Source of the DNA: Streptomyces halstedii
GTDB lineage: Bacteria > Actinomycetota > Actinomycetes > Streptomycetales > Streptomycetaceae
Direction of reading: 5' to 3'
DNA: 64,000 nucleotides
NCBI GenBank assembly: GCA_000720535.1
Contig: JOAZ01000013.1
Coordinates: 1-64,000, forward strand
Shown here: positions 36,268 through 44,186 of the stretch, piece after piece
How the letters are laid out: every line of letters starts with the position of its first letter
Numbering within the stretch: position 1 is the first letter of the stretch
Position numbers and translations under genes: made by a program
Notes under the pieces: generated by a model
Database searches by the model: none
Seen by the model: only the letters and a program-made list of their open reading frames with translations
Told to the model about the DNA's origin: nothing

Positions 36268-38439
36268 ATGTCGGAGGCGGAGCAGGCACGGGAGCCCCAA
36301 GGGGACAAGGAAGGGCGTCTTCTCGCGGGGCGGTACCGGCTCGGGGAGGTGCTCGGCCGGGGCGGCATGGGCACGGTCTGGCGTGCTGCCGACGAGACCT
36401 TGGGCCGTACGGTCGCGGTCAAGGAACTGCGGTTCCCCTCGGCCATCGACGAGGACGAGAAGCGCCGGCTGATCACGCGCACCCTGCGTGAGGCGAAGGC
36501 GATCGCGAGGATCCGCAACACCAGCGCGGTGACGGTGTACGACGTCGTCGACGAGGACGACCGGCCGTGGATCGTCATGGAGTTGGTCGAGGGCAAGTCG
36601 CTGGCGGAGGCGATCCGTGAGGACGGGACGCTGACGCCGAGGCGCGCGGCGGAGGTCGGACTGGCCATCCTCGACGTGCTGCGCTCGGCGCACCGCGAGG
36701 GCATCCTGCACCGTGACGTCAAGCCGTCCAACGTGCTGATCGCCGAGGACGGCCGGGTCGTCCTCACGGACTTCGGCATCGCCCAGGTCGAGGGCGACCC
36801 CTCCGTGACCTCGACGGGCATGCTGGTCGGCGCCCCCTCGTACATCTCGCCGGAGCGCGCCCGTGGCCACAAGCCGGGTCCGCCGGCCGACCTGTGGTCC
36901 CTCGGCGGCCTGCTGTACGCGAGCGTCGAGGGCTGCCCGCCGTACGACAAGGGCTCGGCCATCGCCACGCTGACGGCCGTGATGACGGAACCGGTGGACC
37001 CGCCGAAGAACGCCGGTCCGCTGACGGAGGTCATCTACGGACTGCTGACCCGGGACCCCGAGCAGCGGTTGGACGACGCCGGGGCGCGGGTGCTGCTCAA
37101 CGCGGTGATCAACGCGCCGGAGACGCCCGACGCGCCCCCGGCCGACGCCACGCAGATCATGGCGCTGCCCCCGACCGGTCCGAAGAGCGGGGACAAGGGA
37201 CCGAAGGGCCCGGGACGCAAGAAGGCGGCGGGCGCGGCCGCCGCGGGGGCCGCCGCGGCGGGGTTCGCGAGCGGCCCGGCGGCCGGTGCGGGCACCGGGG
37301 CGATGTCCGGCCCGGCCTCGGGCGGTGCCGCCGGTTCCCGGCCCGGCACGGGTCCGGGCGGTGCCGCCACCGGTGCGGTCCCCGGGTACGGCCCGGCCAC
37401 GGTCTCCGGACCCGGGGCCCGTGGCCGGTCCGGCAGCGGTCAGGTTCCCGGCGCGAGTACGGGTTCGGGTTCGGGTTCCGGTTCCGGTTCGGGTTCCGGT
37501 TCCGGGACGGGGGAGAGCACCCGGGAGCGGCTGCGCGGCGCGCTCCGGTCCGCCAGGAACGCCAAGTCCCCGGCTGCCACCGCCTCGGTCTCCGGTCCGG
37601 GCGCGTCACCGGGCCGTGCGGGCGGAGCTCCCGCCTCCACCCGTGCCTCGATCACGGACGTCGTGCCGCGCCGCACCCTGGCGATCATCGCGGGCGTCGT
37701 CGTGCTCGCGGTGCTGGGTACGGTCCTCGCGCTCACCCTCGGCGGCGACGACGAGGACAAAGGGGCGGGCGGTTCGGCCAAGGGCGACACCACCGCGTCG
37801 GCCGGGGCGACGGCCGCCGGCGGCGACTCCGGCAAGGGCGACGGGGCGGGCACCGGAGGCGACACGGACAAGGGCGGTGCCAAGGAAGGCCAGGAGGACG
37901 GCCAGGGGCAGCAGACCGGCGAGGCGGCCGACGACGCGTCACCGTCCTCCCCACAGGACGACCCCCCGGCCGCGGACGCCGTGCCGGACGGGTACAAGAA
38001 GGTCTCCGACAGCCAGTTCCACTTCACCATGGCGATGCCCGAGGGCTTCGAGCGCAACGGCACGGCGGGCTCCAACTCCGGCGGCATCTACAACGTCGAC
38101 GGCGGCTTCCCCCGCGTCCAGGTCGACTACAACTCCTCGCCCGGCAACGACGCCGCGGCGGCGTGGCGCGGCCTGCGGGGAGCCGTCGCCGGGAGCAGCA
38201 GCGGGTACAAGCACCTGGGCATCCGCAAGACGGAGTTCAACGGCTATCCGACCGTCGCCGACTGGGAGTTCGTCCGTACCCAGAAGGGCCTGCGGATCCG
38301 GGTGCTCAACCGGGGCTTCAAGGTGGACGCCACGCACGGCTACTCCATCATGATCAGCTGCGAGGAGAGCGAGTGGGACGGCGCGGAGTGCACCAAGCTG
38401 CGCGAGACGGCCTTCGCCACGTTCAAGCCGGCCGACTGA
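36268..38439 (+). CDS. Membrane Ser/Thr protein kinase with extracellular domain
   Basis: A 723-residue PknB-type kinase. The kinase domain (about 23-290) has the Gly loop LGRGGMGTV, the ATP Lys K52 (VAVKEL), the catalytic D150 (HRDVKPSNVLI) and the DFG D168 (LTDFGIAQVEGD), plus GAPSYISPERARG. All are intact, so it should be active. A long Ala/Gly and Gly-Ser linker follows, then one membrane span (about 472-492, LAIIAGVVVLAVLGTVLALTL). The extracellular domain starts DGYKKVSDSQFHFTMAMPEGF. ATG 36268 has GGGGAC upstream. It is the first of three tandem kinases, which I believe correspond to the SCO4775-4779 cluster linked to sporulation. Confidence 0.93.
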   Translation: MSEAEQAREPQGDKEGRLLAGRYRLGEVLGRGGMGTVWRAADETLGRTVAVKELRFPSAIDEDEKRRLITRTLREAKAIARIRNTSAVTVYDVVDEDDRPWIVMELVEGKSLAEAIREDGTLTPRRAAEVGLAILDVLRSAHREGILHRDVKPSNVLIAEDGRVVLTDFGIAQVEGDPSVTSTGMLVGAPSYISPERARGHKPGPPADLWSLGGLLYASVEGCPPYDKGSAIATLTAVMTEPVDPPKNAGPLTEVIYGLLTRDPEQRLDDAGARVLLNAVINAPETPDAPPADATQIMALPPTGPKSGDKGPKGPGRKKAAGAAAAGAAAAGFASGPAAGAGTGAMSGPASGGAAGSRPGTGPGGAATGAVPGYGPATVSGPGARGRSGSGQVPGASTGSGSGSGSGSGSGSGTGESTRERLRGALRSARNAKSPAATASVSGPGASPGRAGGAPASTRASITDVVPRRTLAIIAGVVVLAVLGTVLALTLGGDDEDKGAGGSAKGDTTASAGATAAGGDSGKGDGAGTGGDTDKGGAKEGQEDGQGQQTGEAADDASPSSPQDDPPAADAVPDGYKKVSDSQFHFTMAMPEGFERNGTAGSNSGGIYNVDGGFPRVQVDYNSSPGNDAAAAWRGLRGAVAGSSSGYKHLGIRKTEFNGYPTVADWEFVRTQKGLRIRVLNRGFKVDATHGYSIMISCEESEWDGAECTKLRETAFATFKPAD

Positions 38440-38716
38440 CGGTCAGACGCTGACGGCCCGGCCACGACCCACCGGCCGACGACCCACCGGCCGACGACCG
38501 GCCGGCCGACGACCGGCCGGCCGCGGGCGGGCCGGAGGTGAGGGCGGAACGGCTGTGTTGGCCGACCCGGCCGCGCGGCGACGACTTGCCACGTATCGTG
38601 AGAGGCCATGGACCGTACGCATCCGGGATCATGGGTCAATTGCACAGCAAGTGACCGCAATTGACGGATTGATGCGGTCTCCGTGACCGGGAGATCGTGC
38701 GCTCTGGGGAGGCCTC
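38440..38716. other. Gap between first and second kinase with 15-nt repeats
   Basis: About 277 bases. The first part holds 15-nt tandem repeats (38472-38520). The second part contains CCACGTATCGTGAGAGGCC and AATTGCACAGCAAGTGACCGCAATTGACGG, the least GC-rich part, likely to hold the promoter of the next gene (possible -35 TTGACG at about 38661). No gene was recognised. Confidence 0.5.
38472..38520. repeat. 15-nt tandem repeats
   Basis: The unit CCGGCCGACGACC plus two bases (CA or GG) is repeated at 38472, 38487 and 38502, with a partial fourth copy at 38517. It lies 33 bases after the first kinase gene. The repeats are perfectly phased at 15 nt; half-units can pair with one another, so the transcript could form alternative hairpins. 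Confidence 0.7.
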
Positions 38717-41700
38717 GTGGACGACTACGCGGGTCGGGTTCTTGCCGACCGCTACCGCCTGCCGCTGCCCCCGTCCGATGCGTACGAACTGGTGGAGACC
38801 CGGGCGTTCGACACCTACAGCGGGCAGGAGGTGCTGGTCCGCCAGGTGCCGCTGCCGGAGGTGGTGGACGCGGAGGTCCTGGACGCCGACGGCATGCCGT
38901 CGGCGGCGCGGCGGGCCACCGGACGGGCCGTGCGCGGGTCCACCGATCCCGCCGTCCGGCGGGCGATCGAGGCCGCGCAGGCGGCCGCCCAGGTGCCGGA
39001 CCACCCGCGCCTCGACCAGGTCTTCGACGTGTTCGCGGAGGCGGGATCGCTCTGGATAGTGAGCGAACTGGTCGCGGCCCGGCCGCTCGCCGCGCTCCTC
39101 GCGGAGCGCCCGCTCAATCCGTTCCGGGCCGCCGAGATCGGCTCGGACGTGCTCACCGCCCTGCGGGTGCTGCACGCGCACGGCTGGACGCACCGCAACA
39201 TCACCGTCCGCACGGTGCTGGTCTGCGACGACGGCCGGGTGGTGCTGACCGGTCTGGCGGCGGGGGCCGCCGAGGAGGCGCTGTGCGGGTACGTTCCCGT
39301 GCCGCGACCGGAGGACGAGGACGGTTACGGGCCGCCGGCGGTCGAGTCCGGCCCGACCGGGCCGTACGAAGGGTTCTCGTCCCCGGCCGCGACGCCTGAG
39401 CTGGAGGCTTCCGACCCGCCGTCGTCCGCCGGGGTGCCGGCCGCGCGGGGCCACCTGGAGATCGAGTCGGCGCCGTCGCTCGAAGCCGCCGTGCCGGAGC
39501 GCCAGGAGCTCGTCCCGCGCCCGGCCCACCCCGCCGTTCCCGTTCCCGTCGCGGAGCCGGGCGCGGGCAGCGCCGCTCAGTTGCGGGCCGCCCGTGCCGG
39601 GGCCATCGCCGCCTACCGGGCCGGGGCCCGCGCGGCGGTCCGCGCCCAGGACAACCAGCGGCAGGACGGCCCCACCACCGGTCCGGCGGCGTCCGGTGCG
39701 GGCCCCGGCGGTTCCGCCGGGGTCGGTGCCGATGCCGGTGCCGGTGCTGGGGACGCGGGCTCCGGGGCTCCCTCCGGGGCCATGGGCAGCGGGGGTCCCT
39801 CCGGACCGGGCGGTGTCTCCGTCTCCACCGGAGAGGCGTGGCAGGACGGCGGGGCCGGGGGCGGGGAGCCCGCGCTGCGGCCGGGCGACCCCGGCGGGCC
39901 CGGACGCATACCGGGGCCCGCCGACGCTCAGGGCGCCGGTACCGGCGCGTCCGACGCCATCAGGCCCGTCCTCGGCCCGCCGACCCCGGACCGGCCCGTG
40001 TCCGGCCCGCCGATCCAGGGCCCGCCCGTGTCCGGCTCACGCGCATCCGACCGGCCCGCCACCGGCCCTGGCGGCGCCCGGCCCGGCAGCGGCCCCGGGG
40101 GAGCGTCGTCCGGTCCTGCCGGGGACGGCGGCGGCGAGCCCGGAGCGGGCCCCGCACCGGCCGGGCCCGGTGGTCCGGGGCGGCCCCGGCTGAGCGGGAC
40201 CTGGGGACGGCCGGTGGACGCGCCGTACCAGGGGCCGTTCGCCGACGACGACGTCTACGACGACGAGGGTGACGACGAGGACGACGACGGCGACGACGGC
40301 ATCCTGCCCCCCGGCCGCCGGGTGCATCTCGCCGGTACCTGGGACGACGGCCCCGGCGACGGCCGCCCGGTCCCCGCGGGCGGTTCCGGCGGCGGCTTCG
40401 GCCGGGACGAGCCGTGGGCCGAATCCCGGCACGGGACCGACCGCCCCGACGACCGGAGCGACTGGAACGACGGCCGGAGCGACTGGGACGACGGCCGGGA
40501 CGGCCGCCCGGGCGACTGGAACGACGGCCGGAGCGACTGGGGCGCCCACGACACCGACCACCGCCCCGACGACCGCACCGACCGCTTGCCGCAACCCGTG
40601 GGCGCCCGCGCCTCCACCGGCGGCTGGGACGAGGTCGTCGCGGGCAGTGGCGGCGACACCTCCGTCTACCGGGGCCCCGCCACACCGCTCGCCGCCGAAC
40701 GCGCCCGGCAGGCCCGTATCGCGGTCGTCGGCGCCGTCACCGAGCGGTGGGCGCCCGAACAGGCGGGACCGGTCCACGACAACTGGCAGCTGGCCCCGCC
40801 CATCGGCCCCTCCACCGACCTGTGGGCGCTCGGCGCCCTGCTCTACCGTGCCGTCCAGGGCCACGCGCCCTACCCGGAGGAGAACGCCGCCGAGCTCGTC
40901 CAGATGGTCTGTGGCGAGCCGCCCGCCTTCGCCGAGGAGTGCGGCCCGCTGCGCCCGGTCGTCGAGTCGCTGCTGCGTCAGGACCCCACCGAGCGCCCCG
41001 ACTTCGAGGAGCTGCGCGGATGGCTGCGCTCCCTCGTACGCTCCGCCCCCGAACCGGAGGCGGGCGCCGACGTCGTCACCCTGCCGCCCACGGACACCGA
41101 CCGGCTGCCCATCGTGCGGCGGCGGGGCGAACTGGTCCGCAGGCGCTGGGGCCGTGGCGCCGCTCAGGGCCGCCACCGCCAGGGCAAGCGGCAGCGCACC
41201 GAGCCGTCGCGCCCCAGGTACGAGAAGCCGCCGCGTGTGCCCCGGGGGCCCAAAGAGCCCAAGGAGCTGAGGGAACCGAAGGAGCTCAGGGAGCCCAAGG
41301 AGCTGAGGGAGCCCAAGGGCCCCAAGGTGCTGCGCCAGCCTCCGCCCGGCGGGAAGGCGCCGCGACGGCTGGGGCGGCTGCTCCTCGTGCTGATCCTGCT
41401 GCTGATGGCCGCCGCCGTGGCCTACGCCGTGCTGTTCATGCCCGGCACGGACACCGACACGGACAACGCCTCCCAGGGCCGGCCCGCCGGGTCCGCCGCT
41501 CCCGCCCCGGGGAAGAGCCCCTCGGCCGGGGCCTCGGACAAGGCGTCCGCCTCGCCCGGCGGCGGATCGCAGCAGCCGCAGACCAGCCGCTCCGCCGCCG
41601 CCGTCGCCCCCGGTTACGCACTGCGCAAGGACGCGGAGGGCTTCGAGGTCGGCGTGCCGAAGGACTTCCAGCGCAGCCCGGCCAACACACAGCGTCAGAT

Positions 41701-42058
41701 CGTGTACGGAAGCGACGGATTCAGTGTGCTGATCGTGCCCGGCCGGGACTCCGTCAAGGCCAACGGCGCCGACCCGCTGGACTACCAGCGCACCAAGGAA
41801 CCGGAGTTGCGCCCCTTCCGGGAGTCCAGCTGGGCCAGCTCGTCGGGTGTGCGACGCGTCGACGTCGGTGAACAGAGCATGGCCGAAGGGCAGTTCACCT
41901 GGCAGGAGGGCGGCGGCCGCGAGGTGTACGTCCGCAATCTGGTCATGATCGTGTCCGGTCGGTACCACATCGTGCAGGTCATCGGTCCGGAGAACGAGCG
42001 CGACAAGGTGACCGACATCTACCAACAGGCCGTCGCCACCTACCGTGTGAGTTCCTGA
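38717..42058 (+). CDS. Split pseudokinase membrane protein
   Basis: A 1113-residue protein. Residues 1-195 resemble the kinase N-lobe and catalytic loop, but the key motifs are degraded: HRD is H-R-N (GWTHRNITVRTVLV, about 157-160) and DFG is T-G-L (VVLTGLAAG). Some 480 residues rich in Gly, Pro, Ala and Asp follow, including SDWNDGR-type repeats. Only then does the C-lobe resume (TDLWALGALLYRAVQGHAPYPEENA, about 699). A basic stretch and EPKELR repeats (about 848-868) precede one membrane span (LLLVLILLLMAAAVAYAVLF) and an extracellular domain (EGFEVGVPKDFQR). It cannot catalyse in the normal way and may be a scaffold or sensor for the adjacent kinases. GTG 38717 was chosen. Confidence 0.85.
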   Translation: MDDYAGRVLADRYRLPLPPSDAYELVETRAFDTYSGQEVLVRQVPLPEVVDAEVLDADGMPSAARRATGRAVRGSTDPAVRRAIEAAQAAAQVPDHPRLDQVFDVFAEAGSLWIVSELVAARPLAALLAERPLNPFRAAEIGSDVLTALRVLHAHGWTHRNITVRTVLVCDDGRVVLTGLAAGAAEEALCGYVPVPRPEDEDGYGPPAVESGPTGPYEGFSSPAATPELEASDPPSSAGVPAARGHLEIESAPSLEAAVPERQELVPRPAHPAVPVPVAEPGAGSAAQLRAARAGAIAAYRAGARAAVRAQDNQRQDGPTTGPAASGAGPGGSAGVGADAGAGAGDAGSGAPSGAMGSGGPSGPGGVSVSTGEAWQDGGAGGGEPALRPGDPGGPGRIPGPADAQGAGTGASDAIRPVLGPPTPDRPVSGPPIQGPPVSGSRASDRPATGPGGARPGSGPGGASSGPAGDGGGEPGAGPAPAGPGGPGRPRLSGTWGRPVDAPYQGPFADDDVYDDEGDDEDDDGDDGILPPGRRVHLAGTWDDGPGDGRPVPAGGSGGGFGRDEPWAESRHGTDRPDDRSDWNDGRSDWDDGRDGRPGDWNDGRSDWGAHDTDHRPDDRTDRLPQPVGARASTGGWDEVVAGSGGDTSVYRGPATPLAAERARQARIAVVGAVTERWAPEQAGPVHDNWQLAPPIGPSTDLWALGALLYRAVQGHAPYPEENAAELVQMVCGEPPAFAEECGPLRPVVESLLRQDPTERPDFEELRGWLRSLVRSAPEPEAGADVVTLPPTDTDRLPIVRRRGELVRRRWGRGAAQGRHRQGKRQRTEPSRPRYEKPPRVPRGPKEPKELREPKELREPKELREPKGPKVLRQPPPGGKAPRRLGRLLLVLILLLMAAAVAYAVLFMPGTDTDTDNASQGRPAGSAAPAPGKSPSAGASDKASASPGGGSQQPQTSRSAAAVAPGYALRKDAEGFEVGVPKDFQRSPANTQRQIVYGSDGFSVLIVPGRDSVKANGADPLDYQRTKEPELRPFRESSWASSSGVRRVDVGEQSMAEGQFTWQEGGGREVYVRNLVMIVSGRYHIVQVIGPENERDKVTDIYQQAVATYRVSS

Positions 42059-42175
42059 CGGAGAGTCGGCGGACGCGACAAGCATCACAGTGCGGTCTCG
42101 TGGGCGATGCGCGGTTACGCGCCACCGCTTCCCCTCCGTAACCTGGCAGTTCGAGGGAATGGGGCGGGGACACAC

Positions 42176-43897
42176 GTGGATCAGGCGCAGGGTACGGAGT
42201 CGGGGCTCGTGCTGGCGGGCCGGTACCGGCTCGGTGACGTCCTGGGGCGCGGCGGTATGGGCAAGGTGTGGCGCGCCCATGACGAGGTGCTCCACCGCAC
42301 CGTCGCCGTCAAGGAGTTGACCGCCGGACTGTACGCGGCCGAGGCGGACCGGGCCGTGCTCCACGCCCGTACACAGAAGGAGGCGCGGGCCGCCGCGCGG
42401 ATCACCCACCCCGGTGTCGTCACGGTCCACGACGTCATCGAGTACGACCACCGGCCCTGGATCGTCATGCAGTACGTCGACGGGCCCTCGCTCGCCGACG
42501 CGACGAAGGAGACCGGCGAGATCGAGCCACGTGAGGCGGCCCGCATCGGTCTCCATGTGCTCAGCGCCCTCCAGGCCGCGCACAGCGCGGGCGTGCTGCA
42601 CCGGGACGTGAAGCCGGGCAACGTCCTGCTGGCCCGGGACGGGCTGGTGCTGCTGACCGACTTCGGGATCGCCGCGATCGAGGGCGACTCCACCATCACC
42701 CGGACCGGCGAGCTGGTGGGCTCCATCGACTACCTGGCGCCGGAGCGGGTGCGCGGCGGCGATCCGGGGCCCGCCTCCGACCTGTGGTCGCTGGGCGCCA
42801 CGCTCTACACGGCGGTCGAGGGACGCTCCCCGTTCCGGCGTACGTCGCCGATCTCCACCATGCAGGCCGTCGTCACCGAGGAGCCGCCGCACCCGGACCG
42901 GGGCGGCGCCCTGGCGCCCGTCATCACGGCGCTGCTGCGCAAGGAGCCCGAGGACCGGCCCACGGCCGCGCAGGCCGAACGGATGCTGCTGGACGCGATG
43001 GAGGGCCGCAAACCCCGCGCGGCCCAGGCGCACGTGCCCACGCAGCGCCTGTCCGACGAGGAGATGCACGCGTTCTCGGTACCGGAGGGGGCCACGGCCC
43101 GGCTCCCGCAGGCCGCTCTGCCGGCGGAGCCCCCGCCCGTCGCCACCCCGGTGCCCACCGTCCGGCGCGGCCGGGGGCGGTGGCGTACGGCGGCCCTGGT
43201 CGTGGCGGTGGCGGCGCTGCTCGGCGGGGCGGCGGGGCTGGTCGCGATGAAGACGGGCGGACACGACGGGGGACCGGGCGTCGTCGCGGAGGAACAGGGC
43301 ACCGCCGATCCGGGCACCTCCACGCCGTCCGGATCGTCCGGGGAGTCGTCCGGGGCGTCGGAGGAGTCCGAGGAGTCGCAGGTGTCCGGGCCGTCCGAGG
43401 AGCCGTCCTCCGACGCGCGGCCCGCCGCCAAGGAGATCCCCGACGGCTGGAAGCGCGTCGAGGACCCCGAGGGCTTCAGCCTCGCCGTACCGGAGGGCTG
43501 GACCCGGCAGACGGACGGCGGTCAGATCGACTACACCCCGGACAACGGGGCGCACCGGATCCGGATCGGCGTCGATCCCGATCCCGACTTCGACACCCCG
43601 TACGCGCACATGCTCGGCATCGAGAAGGACCTCGCGGCCCGGCTGCCCGCGTACGAGCGGCTGACGCTGCACTCGAACATCTTCCGCGACCGGCCCGGCT
43701 CCCTCTGGGAGTTCACCTGGACGGAGTCCAAGGACCATCCGGGCCCGCGCCACGGGATCGACCAGATGTACTTCGGTGAGCCCGGCGGACCGGAGTACGC
43801 GCTGTACATGACCGGGCCCGAGGAGGACTGGGCGGAGACCCGGCAGCTCTTCGAGACGATGCTCCGCAGCTGGCAGCCCCCGGCACAGGACGACTGA
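42176..43897 (+). CDS. Membrane Ser/Thr protein kinase with extracellular domain
   Basis: A 573-residue PknB-type kinase. Gly loop LGRGGMGKV, ATP Lys K46 (VAVKEL), catalytic D144 (HRDVKPGNVLL) and DFG D162 (LTDFGIAAIEGD) are intact; GSIDYLAPERVRGG follows. One membrane span lies at about 337-358 (AALVVAVAALLGGAAGLVAM), then a Ser/Glu-rich linker. The extracellular domain begins DGWKRVEDPEGFSLAVPEGWTRQ and runs to the C-terminus. GTG 42176 has GGGGA 5 bases upstream; an earlier in-frame start would add an unlikely leader. It is the third kinase-like gene in a row, and its outer domain resembles that of the other two. Confidence 0.93.
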   Translation: MDQAQGTESGLVLAGRYRLGDVLGRGGMGKVWRAHDEVLHRTVAVKELTAGLYAAEADRAVLHARTQKEARAAARITHPGVVTVHDVIEYDHRPWIVMQYVDGPSLADATKETGEIEPREAARIGLHVLSALQAAHSAGVLHRDVKPGNVLLARDGLVLLTDFGIAAIEGDSTITRTGELVGSIDYLAPERVRGGDPGPASDLWSLGATLYTAVEGRSPFRRTSPISTMQAVVTEEPPHPDRGGALAPVITALLRKEPEDRPTAAQAERMLLDAMEGRKPRAAQAHVPTQRLSDEEMHAFSVPEGATARLPQAALPAEPPPVATPVPTVRRGRGRWRTAALVVAVAALLGGAAGLVAMKTGGHDGGPGVVAEEQGTADPGTSTPSGSSGESSGASEESEESQVSGPSEEPSSDARPAAKEIPDGWKRVEDPEGFSLAVPEGWTRQTDGGQIDYTPDNGAHRIRIGVDPDPDFDTPYAHMLGIEKDLAARLPAYERLTLHSNIFRDRPGSLWEFTWTESKDHPGPRHGIDQMYFGEPGGPEYALYMTGPEEDWAETRQLFETMLRSWQPPAQDD

Positions 43898-44186
43898 CGC
43901 CTCCGCGGGCCGGAGCGGCCGGGGCGTCTCGCCCGGCCCGGGGCGCGCGGGCTGGGGACGGCGGCGGACTCCGGTCGGCGGAAGAAAAAGATCCGCGCCG
44001 AGGCCGACAGGGGCACGAGCGCGCCCGGATCCCGACCGGCGACGGACAGAGAGCCCCTGATCAGCGGTTATGTCGCCAGTGATCACTGGCCGGGTTGCCG
44101 GGTGCGGTCGAGGGCGCGCGCGGGGACGGCGAAAACCTGTTACCCACGGGTACCCAAAGCGGGCGGCGCGGCATACTCTCGCCCTC
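43898..44186. other. Gap before semialdehyde dehydrogenase
   Basis: About 290 bases. The distal part contains TTACCC-AC-GGGTAC (44140-44153), a short inverted repeat that could be an operator, and TACTCT (44174-44179), a -10-like box 7 bases before the next ATG. No gene was seen. Confidence 0.5.
44174..44179 (+). promoter_or_regulatory. -10 box for leaderless aldehyde dehydrogenase
   Basis: TACTCT lies 7 bases before the ATG, which lacks a ribosome binding site. A GGGTACCC-containing inverted repeat lies about 25 bases further upstream, where a repressor could act. Confidence 0.4.

Noticed and set aside
38472..38520. CRISPR array
   Set aside because: Repeats are contiguous 15-mers without spacers.
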